Of a stretch of 64,000 nucleotides of DNA, positions 18,327-27,750 are shown piece by piece. The number at the start of each line of letters is the position of its first letter. Within the stretch, counting starts at the first letter, position 1. Source of the stretch: Streptomyces sparsogenes (lineage in GTDB: Bacteria > Actinomycetota > Actinomycetes > Streptomycetales > Streptomycetaceae); the NCBI RefSeq assembly GCF_001704635.1, contig NZ_MAXF01000156.1, positions 1 to 64,000 on the forward strand. Direction: 5' to 3'. The notes beneath the pieces are model-generated. The model ran no database searches. It was not told the DNA's origin and worked only from the letters and a program-made list of their open reading frames with translations. The position numbers and the translations under genes are program-made.

Positions 18327-19940
18327 ATGGAGTTTGCGCAGATGCTGTGGAATGGCTGGGGCGATCCGGACCGGGCGGCGCCCCTGCCCGAGCCGGTCCT
18401 CGGCCTGCTGGGCGAACTGCTCGGTGTGCGGCCGGGGGACGGCCGCTCCGTCACCCTGAAGGCTGTGGAGCCGCCCGCCTCGCGGCTGGCCGAGGACGCC
18501 CGCCAGGCGTTCGCCGGGATCGTCGGGGCGGAACACGTGCGTACCGACCGCGAGAGCCGGATCCGCCGTACCCGCGGGAAGTCCACACCCGACCTGCTGC
18601 GCATCCGGTCCGGCGCCGCCGGTGACGCGCCTGATGCGGTCGTGCGGCCCGGCAGCCACGAGGAGGTGGTGGCCGTCCTGCGGGCCTGCGCCGCACACCG
18701 GATCGCGGTCGTCCCCTTCGGCGGCGGCACCAGCGTGGTCGGGGGTCTGGCCCCCCGCGGCCACGACGGCTTCATCTCGCTGGATCTGCGCCGGATGAAC
18801 CGGCTGAGGGACCTGGACACCGTCTCCCGCACCGCCGTGCTGGAACCGGGTCTGCGCGGCCCCGAGGCCGAGGCGCTGCTCGCCCAACACGGCTACACCC
18901 TGGGCCACTTCCCTCAGTCCTTCGAGTGGGCCACGATCGGCGGTTTCGCCGCCACGCGCTCCAGCGGCCAGGCGTCGGCGGGCTACGGCCGCTTCGACGA
19001 CATGGTGACCGCCCTGCGCGTGGCCACCCCCGAGGGCACCTGGGACACCGGCCGCGCCCCGCGCTCGGCGGCCGGACCGGATCTGCGGCAGCTGGTGCTG
19101 GGGTCCGAGGGCGCCTTCGGCGTGATCACCTCCGTGACCGTGCGGGTGCGCCCGCGCCCCGCCACCCGCGTCCACGAGGGCTGGCGCTTCGCCTCCTTCG
19201 CGGAGGGCCGCAACGCGCTGCGCGCCCTGGCCCAGGACGGCCCCCTGCCCACCGTGCTGCGGCTGTCCGACGAGACGGAGACCCTGGTCGGCCTGGCCGA
19301 CCCCGCCGCCATCGGGGCAGGCGCCGGCTCGGACACCGGCTGCCTGGCCATCGCCGGATACGAGGGCAGCACGGAGGAGGTGACCGTCCGCCGGGAGCGC
19401 GCCCACGCCGCGCTGCGGGCCCATGCGGGCACGTTCCTCGGCGAGGAGCCCGGCGACACGTGGGACAAGGGCCGCTTCTTCGCTCCGTATCTGCGCGACG
19501 CCCTGCTCGACGCGGGGGCGTTCGCCGAGACGCTGGAGACCGCCGCGTACTGGTCACAGATCCCCGCCCTGTACGAGAACGTGCGCACCGCGATCACCAC
19601 CGCCCTGTCCGGCGCGGGTACCCCGCCCGTGGTGATGTGCCACATCTCCCACGTCTATCCGGCCGGCGCCTCACTGTACTTCACCGTCCTCAGCGCCCAG
19701 GGTGACAACCCCGAAGCCCACTGGGCGGGTGCCAAGCAGGCGGCCTGCGAGGCGATCCTCGCCTCCGGCGGCACCATCAGCCACCACCACGGGGTGGGCA
19801 CCGACCACCGCCCCTGGTACGCACGAGAAATCGGCCCCCTGGGCGTGGAGGTCCTGCATGCCGTCAAGGACCGGCTCGACCCGTCCGGCATCCTCAACCC
19901 CGGCATCCTTCTGCCGCCCTTGACGTCTCCCGGAGCGTAG
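18327..19940 (+). CDS. Alkyldihydroxyacetone-phosphate synthase-like FAD enzyme
   Basis: 537 residues with GAGGAG upstream of the ATG. It has the FAD-binding-4 domain (VVPFGGGTSVVGGL at about 130, FEWATIGGFAATRSSGQASA, GSEGAFGVIT) and the FAD-oxidase C-terminal domain. Near the C-terminus SHHHGVGTDHRPWYAREIG carries the HHH motif characteristic of alkylglycerone-phosphate synthase. That enzyme swaps the acyl of acyl-DHAP for a fatty alcohol to make an ether bond. The divergent GlpD and the following lipid kinase support an ether-lipid role. A plain 2-hydroxyacid oxidase is the main alternative, but the His triplet argues against it. Confidence 0.8.
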   Translation: MEFAQMLWNGWGDPDRAAPLPEPVLGLLGELLGVRPGDGRSVTLKAVEPPASRLAEDARQAFAGIVGAEHVRTDRESRIRRTRGKSTPDLLRIRSGAAGDAPDAVVRPGSHEEVVAVLRACAAHRIAVVPFGGGTSVVGGLAPRGHDGFISLDLRRMNRLRDLDTVSRTAVLEPGLRGPEAEALLAQHGYTLGHFPQSFEWATIGGFAATRSSGQASAGYGRFDDMVTALRVATPEGTWDTGRAPRSAAGPDLRQLVLGSEGAFGVITSVTVRVRPRPATRVHEGWRFASFAEGRNALRALAQDGPLPTVLRLSDETETLVGLADPAAIGAGAGSDTGCLAIAGYEGSTEEVTVRRERAHAALRAHAGTFLGEEPGDTWDKGRFFAPYLRDALLDAGAFAETLETAAYWSQIPALYENVRTAITTALSGAGTPPVVMCHISHVYPAGASLYFTVLSAQGDNPEAHWAGAKQAACEAILASGGTISHHHGVGTDHRPWYAREIGPLGVEVLHAVKDRLDPSGILNPGILLPPLTSPGA

Positions 19941-19942
19941 CC

Positions 19943-20818
19943 ATGCGCCACTTCACCGCCGTCGTCAAGCCCGCCCCGGGCGGCCCGGGCAGCCAGACCC
20001 TGATCCCTTTGGCCCGCAGGCTCCGCGAGGCGGGCGCGGACCTCGAAGTCGAGTACAGCCGCAGTCTCGGACATGCCCGGGACCTGGCCCTGCGCGCGGC
20101 CGGACGGGGCCGGGTCGTCCTGGGCGTGGGCGGCGACGGGCTGGCGGGCCGGGTCGTCGGCGCCCTGGCCGGGACCGATGCCGTCGCGGGCATCGTGCCC
20201 GCGGGCCGCGGCAACGACTTCGCCCGTGCGCTCGGGCTGCCCGGAGAAGTCCCGGACCTCGCCGAACTGCTGCTGCGGGCCCACCCCGTGAAGACCGACG
20301 CCATCGAGATCGAGTCCGCCATCCACCAGCGGACGACGGTCCTCGGCAGTGTGTACACCGGTGTCGACGCCCTGGCCAACCGCCACGCCAACACCTGCCG
20401 CGCCCTGGGCGCCGCCTCGTACTACGCGGGCGCGCTGCGGGCCATCACCACCTGGAAGCCCGCACGATACCGCATCACCATCGACGGCACGGTGCACGAG
20501 CGCACCGGATTCACCGTGGTGGCGGCCAACTCCGGCTACTACGGCTTCGGCCGGCAGATCGCTCCGAACGCCTCCGTACACGACGGCGTACTCGACGTCA
20601 TCGTCATCCACCACGCGTCCAGGCTGCTGTTCTTCGCCATGATGAACGACCTCAAAACCGGACAGCACATCCGGCGGCCGCAAGTGGAGATCCTGCACGG
20701 ACACCAGGTGCGCATCGAGGCCGACCGGCACCTGCCCTACGGCGCCGACGGCGAGGTCGAAGCGGACCTGCCGGTCACCGCGCGGGTCCTGCCCCAGGCG
20801 CTGAACCTGCTGTGCTGA
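19943..20818 (+). CDS. Diacylglycerol kinase-like lipid kinase
   Basis: 291 residues, starting 2 bases after the previous stop. It has the DAGK/YegS catalytic fold: VLGVGGDGLAGRVVGAL (nucleotide loop, usually GGDGT), IVPAGRGNDFARALGLP, and the later DGVLDVIVIHHASR and PYGADGEVE segments. It would phosphorylate a diacyl- or alkylacyl-glycerol, consistent with the preceding ADPS-like enzyme. The Thr of GGDGT is replaced by Leu, as in some homologues. Confidence 0.82.
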   Translation: MRHFTAVVKPAPGGPGSQTLIPLARRLREAGADLEVEYSRSLGHARDLALRAAGRGRVVLGVGGDGLAGRVVGALAGTDAVAGIVPAGRGNDFARALGLPGEVPDLAELLLRAHPVKTDAIEIESAIHQRTTVLGSVYTGVDALANRHANTCRALGAASYYAGALRAITTWKPARYRITIDGTVHERTGFTVVAANSGYYGFGRQIAPNASVHDGVLDVIVIHHASRLLFFAMMNDLKTGQHIRRPQVEILHGHQVRIEADRHLPYGADGEVEADLPVTARVLPQALNLLC

Positions 20819-21630
20819 ACCCGCTGTGCTGAACGACAGCGACGACAACAAGACACAACACGCCGGCCGGACATCCGCATACCGTTCCCTCACCCCGCGC
20901 GGGACAGGAGGGACACAGCACCGGTTGCGAGGACCGGTGGAACGGCTTCCCGGGCAGGGCACCCCGGAGGCGCGGCGGAGTGAGGCACGGCAGCGTCCAA
21001 CTGCAGACGTCAGTGGGTCCGTACTCCGCAACGCCTCCTTGGTGAGCTGCCGGGTTCGGGCTGGAGAATCGCCCGGCCGGGTTTTCCGATGGACTCTTCG
21101 TGGGGCCCGTGGCGGGCGGCGCGCCCTCCTGGGCTGGCTCCCCCGCGGGGCGCGGGCGCCTTTCCATGGCGCTTGCCGCATTCTGGCTTCGTTTCCAAGA
21201 CGCCAGGGCGCACAGGCGCCTTCGATGCTGCGGCCACAGGAGTGTGGCGTATGGCTGCAGTAGCGGAGCGAGTCCCGCAACGAAAGTCCTTCACGGGGAC
21301 CGGCGGATGGGACGGTTTGAGGGTGCGCGGGAGCGCGCCTGCGAGAGAGCCGGCCGGGGGCGGTGGGCGTGTGTCGCGGTGGTTACCGTCTGCTTTCTGA
21401 CGCCCGGCCGGCCCGGTGGCGGGCCGGCGTTCCGCGACGGGGCGGGGCTGTCGGACGCCCTGGGCGGTCCTCAGCGTCGGACGGGGGCCGCTGCCCCGGC
21501 ACTTCTCGCACGGACCCTGCGGGGCCAGGTGGCGTCCGCTGCCGTCGGAATCAGGCCGGCTGTGAGGGTTCGTTGTCGTGCGGACCGGGCTCGCGAAAAA
21601 TTCTTGTCGGCCCCCGGCCTGGGCTGGGGG
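20819..21630. other. Non-coding stretch between lipid kinase and MerR
   Basis: Open frames exist on both strands but read as Gly/Arg/Ala-rich shadow protein with no family signature. A tandem copy of GCTGTGCTGAAC straddles the kinase stop. A 9-bp perfect hairpin (21407-21428, arms GCCGGCCCG and CGGGCCGGC) may end transcription on either side. Confidence 0.4.
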
Positions 21631-22569
21631 TCATCGAGCCGCCCGCAGGCGCAGGGCCGTGGCGGTCCAGTCGATCACCGGGGCGAGGCGTTCCGGTGCC
21701 GGCCAGCCGTTGATCAGCGCGAGCAGCTGGAAGTACTGGTCCCGGCGGGGATCGCTCGCGGCTTCCAGACGGTGCAGCAGCCACCGGTGCAGCCCGGTGT
21801 CATCGGGGCGGCCGTAGGCGAGCGCGCACTGGGCGGTGAGCGCTGTGACGACAGAGTCGGCCCGGGGCGAATCAGGGCTGATGCCGGACATCAGGGCGGG
21901 TCCCGCGAGATCACGGGCGATGGCGACCACGTCCGGGCGCGGGAGGGTGGGGATGCCGCCGGGCAGGGCGCTCACATGGTCTTCGGCCAGGCGCGCCACA
22001 TGGGCGCGGAAGTCCGGATCCATGGACAGTCCGGCCAGCTCCACCCATGCCCTGACCTGCTCGTCGGTGGGGTTTTCGGGGAGCTCGGGGGTCATGGAGC
22101 GCCTGGCTGCGGCATGGTGGGAGTTACTGGGCGGACCGCCGAAGACAGTGTCGAGGAAGCCGTCGATCAACTGCCGGCGCTCGGCTGCGGACAAGGTGGC
22201 CAGGTGGTGCATGCGTTCCATCTCCTTTGGGGTGGGCTCACAGGTGGCGGCGGCCGCCAGCACCGCCCGCCGCAGACGCAGGACGCCGATCTGTGCGTCC
22301 AGCGCGGCGGCGTGTTGCGCGGCAACCTCGCTGAGCGTGAGTTCCTGATCCACGACCCGCCGGATCATCTCGAGGCCAAGACCCAGCTCGCGCAGCGTCC
22401 GCACGAGGGCAAGGCGAGCGACGGCCTGCGGGGCGTAGCGCCGGTAGCCGGCGTGAGTGCGGCCCGCAGGCGTCACGATGCCGCGATCCGAGTAGAACCG
22501 GATCGTCTTGACCGTCAGCCCCGTGCGCTGCGCCAGTTCACCGATCGAGTAGAGAGTGCCGCCGTCCAT
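21631..22569 (-). CDS. MerR-family regulator with large C-terminal domain
   Basis: 312 residues. The N-terminal MerR HTH reads YSIGELAQRTGLTVKTIRFY, then AGYRRYAPQAVARLALVRTL and a dimerisation coiled coil to about residue 115. The remaining 190 residues are helical without metal-site cysteines, so a small-molecule sensor is more likely than a metal sensor. It faces a region with only a tiny ORF. The palindrome upstream suggests autoregulation. Confidence 0.85.
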   Translation of the reverse strand: MDGGTLYSIGELAQRTGLTVKTIRFYSDRGIVTPAGRTHAGYRRYAPQAVARLALVRTLRELGLGLEMIRRVVDQELTLSEVAAQHAAALDAQIGVLRLRRAVLAAAATCEPTPKEMERMHHLATLSAAERRQLIDGFLDTVFGGPPSNSHHAAARRSMTPELPENPTDEQVRAWVELAGLSMDPDFRAHVARLAEDHVSALPGGIPTLPRPDVVAIARDLAGPALMSGISPDSPRADSVVTALTAQCALAYGRPDDTGLHRWLLHRLEAASDPRRDQYFQLLALINGWPAPERLAPVIDWTATALRLRAAR

Positions 22570-22583
22570 GAGCCCACCTTCAC

Positions 22584-22602
22584 GTCTCCCCCTGCAGGAG
22601 AC
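22584..22602. promoter_or_regulatory. MerR-type operator
   Basis: The 19-bp element GTCTCC-N7-GGAGAC lies 14 bp upstream of the merR ATG. Read on the minus strand it sits just behind a TTGAGT -35-like word, in the over-long spacer typical of MerR-controlled promoters. Confidence 0.55.
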
Positions 22603-22691
22603 TCAAGTCTGCGCCCTACGCCTCCACCCCCTGCCCGCCCGTTGTTTATGGAAAGCGCGAACACCCCTGGTGCTGCCCTACGGTGACCACC

Positions 22692-22826
22692 ATGGCAACA
22701 GGACGGAGGTCACCCCGGCTGAGGCCGGTACCGGGCGCCGAGAAAGGAGACGCGGCGCCTCCCGTTGCGCCGCGGGCGCAGTGGCTGACTGATGCCGGCA
22801 GCGAGGACGACAGCGGCGTGTTCTGA
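22692..22826 (+). CDS. Small hypothetical ORF divergent from merR
   Basis: 44 residues, MATGRRSPRLRPVPGAEKG to SEDDSGVF. It is basic at the start and acidic at the end. There is no clear ribosome site (GGTGACCACC upstream) and no family recognised. It lies divergent from the MerR gene across the operator, which is the only argument for it being real. Confidence 0.25.
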   Translation: MATGRRSPRLRPVPGAEKGDAAPPVAPRAQWLTDAGSEDDSGVF

Positions 22827-23410
22827 TTCGCCAGCCTGCCGGTCACAGCCCTGAGTGGCGGATGCAGCAGGCACGGGCGGGAACCCAGGCGGTGATAGCC
22901 GCACCCAGCCGACCACTCACGCCACCGGACACCGACTGCCGAGGCCCGCCGCAGCGGCATCTGGTGACCTGACGTCCGTCCGGAGTGCGGGGACGTCATG
23001 GACGGCCAGGATCGAACATCTGGCCCCTGCCCCGGCGAGCTACTGCTCTCCCGGCTGCCACAAACGGTCCTGGCAGAGGCCGCGCACGCAGCCGTGCGCG
23101 GTGTAAGACCGCAACAGCTGGCGGACACAGGACCGCTCCACGCACCGGGCCGCACGCCCCTTCCGGCGACCCGGGGACCATCGCTGGACGGTGTGAAGTA
23201 ACGGGCTTTACGTGCTTTGCAGGGCAAAGTGCTGGCAGCGGTCGGCTGGGCGAGGCCGGCAGGGAAGGGGCGTAGTAGTCCTGCGCGGCGGCGGACACCT
23301 GCGCGTGCCGGACCACAGCGGTTCCGGACGGTCCGCCCGGTGCCCCGTGGCCGACGAAAGGCAGGAGCTTCAGGCCGGCATGTCGGAAGCGGCCAGTAGC
23401 CTCGGGCGTC
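22827..23410. other. Stretch without intact gene; possible zinc-ribbon relic
   Basis: Nothing intact. At 22970-23106 one frame reads PECGDVMDGQDRTS and the next reads SYCSPGCHKRSWQR, resembling a CxxC...YCSPxCRQR zinc-ribbon ORF broken by a shift. The remainder is unremarkable GC-rich DNA. Confidence 0.3.
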
Positions 23411-23912
23411 ATGGGCATTGAGATCGATGTAGTGGTGGGTTACCCGATCAACGATGAGGTGGAGAGGGTGCTCGGGCTGGCGGAGGCGGTAGGCGGGCCC
23501 GTCACTGTCACATTCATGTGGGAGGGGCGTGAAGAGGCGGAACGCGTGGTGCTGGTACCCGCGGCCACGCTGGCGCTCTGGGAGCACTGGGCCCCCACCC
23601 CCTACCCCACGAGTAGCGCCGGAGAAGAACCAGGCTGCGGCGGACGAGCCGGAACTGGCCCACCCAGCGGAATACGGCGCGTTCACGCTTTTTCGCCGGC
23701 GTGCAGGGAGGCGCACGGCGGTTGCTCGCAAAGGCGTGGTGATTGCCGAACTCCTGGACCCCGGCGAAGCACACTGGCTCCAGGAGAAGGCCCACCACGT
23801 GCGCCAAAGCCTCATGGACCCGAAGCAGAAGGCAGCGTTCGAGAAGTTCCTCGCCCGGCAGTCATACCCCAATGCTCAGTCACGCGCCGACTCGTCCTTC
23901 GCTGATTCGTAA
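23411..23912 (+). pseudogene. Hypothetical protein with a frameshift
   Basis: It starts MGIEIDVVVGYPINDEVERV with good coding character (GPVTVTFMWEGREEAERVV) to about 23600. There a C-rich run (GGGCCCCCACCCCC) appears to hold one extra base. The continuing frame reads NQAAADEPELAHPAEYGAFT to SYPNAQSRADSSFADS, ending at 23912. The repaired product would be about 166 residues. I do not recognise the family. Confidence 0.5.
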
Positions 23913-24331
23913 CTGATCTCCGAGCCCTGCCCCGGTCCGCGAGAGTGGTGACACCCAGCCGCACCCGGCCACACCAGCAGGACACGTTGCACAGAGGGAC
24001 CCCGACTCGCCTACGCGACCGGACCGGACATACAGCACTTGAACAACGTGACACGGTGGAGCGGATGGGCGGCCGCGACGCGGACCGGCATGGCCTTCCG
24101 CAACACCACAGTTCCAGGGCCGGGTCAGGCCAGCAGCGACGGCGTCAAAGCCGCTTGCACGGTGGCGGGCGAACCGGCTGGCACGGGGCGGGTCCGTAGC
24201 GGTACCGGCAATGCCATCCACTCCGGCAGCCGGTCAGCCCTGCAGGCCCGCAACCATGCGAGCGAAGGTTCACACATGCTCGGCCAGGGCCACCAAATTC
24301 CCCAGGGTCTGCCTCCCCGGACCGCCCTGGC
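23913..24331. other. No gene seen
   Basis: Several short open frames on both strands have no family text and no ribosome sites. No repeat or hairpin stands out. Confidence 0.4.
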
Positions 24332-25294
24332 TCAGTCCAGCGCGTCCATCAGAGCGATGACGTAGGCATCCAGCCGCTCCTCCACGGCTCTCGTCGTCAG
24401 CTCTGCCCTCCCTGCCTCCCGCCATGGCTGCGCCACCAACTGCACTTCTTCTGAGGACGCCAGTGCGTCCCGCACCTGCCAGTACAGCCGCTCGCTCGCG
24501 GTCGCGGCCAGGACCCCGCCGGCCTCCTCATACGCCTCGGCGAACCGCAGACCCCATGCCGGGCCGTGCAGCAGCGCGAGATTGACGGAGCAGTGCGCCA
24601 CATCGAGATCCGCCGGGCCCCAGGAGGCCGCTGCCCAGTCGACGACGCCGGTGATCCGGGTACCTGCCGGCCTTGAGGGCTCCACGTCGAACAGCACGTT
24701 GCCGGGCTGGAAGTCCCGGTGCAGGAACCGCCCCTCATAGGGCGGCGCGGGGTTGCGGATCACGTCGGTCGCCGCGCCCCATACCGCCGCGTCGGCGCGC
24801 TTCGGAGTCACGACGGTGTCGGCGGTCGTCAACGCCACATACTCCCGGGGCCGCTCGGCGGGTCGCAACGCGTGGATCGCGACGAGTTGACGGGCCAGCA
24901 GCGGGACGCGCGTCTCCAAATCCTCATCATCGAGGACCGTCCGGCCCGCCAGATGCGTCATCAGGAGCGACGGATACTCGCAGTGCGCGGCGGTCGGATC
25001 GACCGCGACCAGTCCAGGAGCCGACACCCCGGCCCCCGTGAGCAGGGTCAGGGCGTCAGCCTCCCTGTTCAGCGAGTCCTCGGCGTGCCCCACGTAGAAC
25101 GGGTCAACGAAGCTCCGCAGCACCAGGTCACGGGTGCCTCCGGAGGGCGTGCCGACGGTCAGCCTCCGCATTTCGGCAGTGATGCCGCCGTGCAGCGACT
25201 CGGTCCTGACGATCCGTTCGCCGACATCCAGGTGTCGGCTCACCCAAGCCAGTGTCAACGGTCGGCCAGCATCCGCATCATCGTGGTTAGTCAC
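24332..25294 (-). CDS. Aminoglycoside phosphotransferase-like (APH) kinase
   Basis: 320 residues from a GTG at 25294. The APH/ChoK fold is shown by the catalytic loop FLHRDFQPGNVLFD (Asp and Asn ligands present) and the Mg-binding GVVDWAAASWGPADLDVAH. The N-terminal lobe has DLVLRSFVDPFY and READALTLLTG. The substrate is unknown; such proteins phosphorylate antibiotics, homoserine-like metabolites or sugars. The downstream end faces empty DNA, and the DJ-1/PfpI gene lies upstream on the same strand. Confidence 0.8.
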   Translation of the reverse strand: MTNHDDADAGRPLTLAWVSRHLDVGERIVRTESLHGGITAEMRRLTVGTPSGGTRDLVLRSFVDPFYVGHAEDSLNREADALTLLTGAGVSAPGLVAVDPTAAHCEYPSLLMTHLAGRTVLDDEDLETRVPLLARQLVAIHALRPAERPREYVALTTADTVVTPKRADAAVWGAATDVIRNPAPPYEGRFLHRDFQPGNVLFDVEPSRPAGTRITGVVDWAAASWGPADLDVAHCSVNLALLHGPAWGLRFAEAYEEAGGVLAATASERLYWQVRDALASSEEVQLVAQPWREAGRAELTTRAVEERLDAYVIALMDALD

Positions 25295-26255
25295 CGTGCC
25301 ACCTCACCATCTGGACGGCGGCACGCGCGACGGCTTTATTGACGGCGATGGCCGTGCTGAACACCGGCCGGTGATCACCCATCGTGCCGGCACCGGCCGC
25401 CGGCGAAGGCCGGCCTCGGCTGCGGGCGGTTTTCCTGACAAACGGTGCCTCCGGAGGGGATGCAGCGGCAGGTGATGGGGGGCGGGGCCCTTGCTGGGGG
25501 CAGGGCGCGGGCCGCGACAATGCGGCCCGCGCCTGCGCTGAAGGGTGCCTCCCCTGTCGGCCAGGGCCTTCAGGGTGGCCTCGGCGGTGGCAACGCTGGC
25601 CTGAGGATTCTGACCGGGTGATCAGAATCCCGTCTTCGACGACCGTGCTGCTCCACGGCGCGCCGGTCGTGACCTGTGCGCCGCGCTCACGCAAGCGGCT
25701 CTCAACGAAGAAGGGAGTGTTCTCGCCGAGGCCGCCCTGACGCTCTTCTTCATCGCTGAAGGAGGTGAGGGTGCGGCCGGCGAAGGCGAAGCTTCCGTCC
25801 TTCGCGGTGGCGCTGAGCAGTGCGGCGACGCCATGGCACAGGGCCGTGATCGTCGTGCCTTCCGCGTAGGCCTCGTTGAGCAGGCGGCCCAGGTCTGCAT
25901 CGTGTGCGAGGTCGGCCATGGGGGCGTGGCCGCCCGGAATGTAGAGGGCGTCGTAGTCCCTCATGCGCACGTCGGCCGGGGAGAGCGGGGCGGCGAGTTC
26001 ACCGGCGATGAAGTCGAGGTAGGAACGGAACTCCTGGGCGTCGGCCTCTGACACTCCACCGCGCGCGTCGAGGCTGAGGGCATCGACGATCGGCCGGGCG
26101 GCGCCGGGGGTCGCGAGGTCCACCTGTGCTCCGGCGCGGCACAGTGCCTGGTGGGAGGCGGCGACCTCTTCAGCCCAGAATCCAGTGGGGTGGGTCGATC
26201 CGTCGGCCAGCGTCAGGCTGTCGGCTGCGGAGAGGACCATGAGAATCTTCGACAT
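25287..26255 (-). CDS. DJ-1/PfpI-family protein with a likely C-terminal frameshift
   Basis: It starts MSKILMVLSAADSLTLADGS (ATG 26255). The type-1 glutamine-amidotransferase-like fold is clear: GFWAEEVAASHQAL, ALYIPGGHAPMADLA, the nucleophile elbow TALCHGVAALLSA with its Cys, and GENTPFFVESRL. The family normally ends around residue 225, often after a GQNP(Q/A)S motif. Here LIT is followed by RSESSGQRCHRR, but removing one C of a CCC run near 25616 gives ITGQNPQASVATAEATLKAL. The residues after about 213 in the open frame (322 in total) are therefore probably not native. The catalytic part is intact. Confidence 0.75.
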   Translation of the reverse strand: MSKILMVLSAADSLTLADGSTHPTGFWAEEVAASHQALCRAGAQVDLATPGAARPIVDALSLDARGGVSEADAQEFRSYLDFIAGELAAPLSPADVRMRDYDALYIPGGHAPMADLAHDADLGRLLNEAYAEGTTITALCHGVAALLSATAKDGSFAFAGRTLTSFSDEEERQGGLGENTPFFVESRLRERGAQVTTGAPWSSTVVEDGILITRSESSGQRCHRRGHPEGPGRQGRHPSAQARAALSRPAPCPQQGPRPPSPAAASPPEAPFVRKTARSRGRPSPAAGAGTMGDHRPVFSTAIAVNKAVARAAVQMVRWHGD

Positions 26256-26686
26256 CGGAAGTTCCTGCTTTCTCGGGAGTGTGAACCGTCTGAGGCCACA
26301 AGAGCCGTGGAGGGAACACCGCGGTGATCCGGACAACGCCAGCGTGGTGGTCCGGACAACGCCGGCGTCCATCGCGGATCTTCCGATCATCCAGCGTCCG
26401 ACGTAGGACGGAGGCCTGCCACCCTCACGACACCGTGCAGCCCCGTCCAGCTCACCGGGGGAACGCCCCACGACATTCCCTGCTTTGCACCGTGTCCGCC
26501 CCGCAGGGCAGCTGGCGGAGCCGGCGGGATACCGGAGGTAGGCGGGGCACGCAGGCCGAGCAGACCGGGAATGCCCCTCGGGGATGCCCCCGGGGATGCC
26601 CCGGATCCTTGGGGGACGTTCCTGGAGCAGGGGGCACTCCCCCGTCCCGCCTCAGTGCTCGGGGCCGGCGCCGGGCCCCGCCCGTC
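26256..26686. other. No gene seen
   Basis: Upstream region of the DJ-1/PfpI gene and downstream region of the SDR gene. A direct repeat of GGTCCGGACAACGCC-like words occurs near 26330-26370 (gatccggacaacgccagcg and gtccggacaacgccggcg). Otherwise nothing is recognised. Confidence 0.4.
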
Positions 26687-27580
26687 TTACTCCGCGTCGA
26701 AGTCGGTGCCCCGGCTGACCGCCTCCCAGGCGGCCGCCTCCTCGCCGGCGGACTTCAACTGGGCGGCGATGGCATCCGCCGCGTCGTTGCCCAGGGCCAG
26801 CCGCAGCGGGGTCCGCTCGGCAGCCAACGCGGCAAGAATCGCCGCGGCAGCCTTCTCCGGGTCCCCCGGCTGCTTGCCGTCACTGCCCGGAAGCCCCGCA
26901 CGGACCGGACCGACCGTCTCCTCGTACGCGTCCAGGGGCGCCGACTGCCGCAGCGCGCCACCGCCGGCGAACCCCGTCCGGAACGCCCCCGGCTCCACAA
27001 TCAGCACCTTGATCCCGTGCGGGGCCACTTCCAGCGCCAGCGCCTCGGACAGCCCCTCAAGCGCGAACTTGGTGGCCGAGTAGGCCCCCACCCCGGGGAA
27101 AGAGAACCGGCCACCCATACTGCTCATCTGCACGATGGCCCCCGCGCCCCGGCGGCGCATGTGCGGGAGCACAGCACGGGTGAGCGCGGCGGGGCCGAAG
27201 AAATGCAGGTCCATCAAGTCACGCAACTCCCGGTCAGTCGTCTCCTCCACGGCGCCGACCTGCCCCCGGCCGGCATTGTTGACCAGCACATCGATCCGCC
27301 CGTACCAGAGAATCACCTCCGCGACGACGGGACTGATACGGGCCGGGTCGGTGACATCCAGAGCGACAGGGACGAGGCGGCCGGGGTGCGCGGCGGCGAG
27401 TTCGTCGAGGGATCCGGGGCGGCGGACGGCGGCCACCACCGTGTCACCGGCAGCCAGGGCCGCCCGGGTGATCGCCTGCCCGAACCCGGAGTTCGCGCCA
27501 GTGATCAACCAGACCTTGCCAGTGGCGGAACGGGTGGGAGCGGTAGTGGGGGCGGGGGCGGTGCGGGCGTTGTCACTCAC
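26687..27580 (-). CDS. Short-chain dehydrogenase/reductase (SDR)
   Basis: 297 residues from a GTG with GGAGA upstream. Classical SDR motifs are present: WLITGANSGFGQAITRAALA (TGxxxGxG), LDVTD, LVNNAGRGQVG (NNAG), the catalytic Ser in MSSMGGRFSF, and YSATKFALEG (YxxxK). It is an NAD(P)-dependent oxidoreductase of unknown substrate. It lies divergent from the LysR gene, which probably controls it. Confidence 0.88.
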   Translation of the reverse strand: MSDNARTAPAPTTAPTRSATGKVWLITGANSGFGQAITRAALAAGDTVVAAVRRPGSLDELAAAHPGRLVPVALDVTDPARISPVVAEVILWYGRIDVLVNNAGRGQVGAVEETTDRELRDLMDLHFFGPAALTRAVLPHMRRRGAGAIVQMSSMGGRFSFPGVGAYSATKFALEGLSEALALEVAPHGIKVLIVEPGAFRTGFAGGGALRQSAPLDAYEETVGPVRAGLPGSDGKQPGDPEKAAAAILAALAAERTPLRLALGNDAADAIAAQLKSAGEEAAAWEAVSRGTDFDAE

Positions 27581-27713
27581 GGGGATCTCCAGGGTGGTTC
27601 CAAAAGCCGGCCAGGCAGCGGCCGGCGGACACCGCCGGGACGGCATCCCGGCGCGTGTGTCCATTACGGCCCCCACCCCGCCCCGCCGTCCAAGACACAG
27701 ATCAACACACTCC

Positions 27714-27728
27714 ATAAAGAACGTTTAT
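27714..27728. promoter_or_regulatory. LysR-type operator between SDR and lysR
   Basis: The palindrome ATAAA-GAACG-TTTAT fits the T-N11-A rule for LysR binding sites and is unusually AT-rich for this DNA. It lies 22 bp upstream of the lysR start in the 170-bp divergent intergenic region. Confidence 0.65.
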
Positions 27729-27750
27729 CGCCGCTGGTTAAGCTCCCCCC

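Noticed and set aside
21100..22686. 528-codon plus-strand frame across the merR region
   Set aside because: It covers intergenic DNA and the antisense of merR, and changes composition at the merR boundary. No domain was recognised.
22692..22826. Small ORF considered as a peptide precursor (RiPP)
   Set aside because: It has no Cys/Ser/Thr-rich core and no modification enzyme nearby. Kept only as a low-confidence hypothetical.
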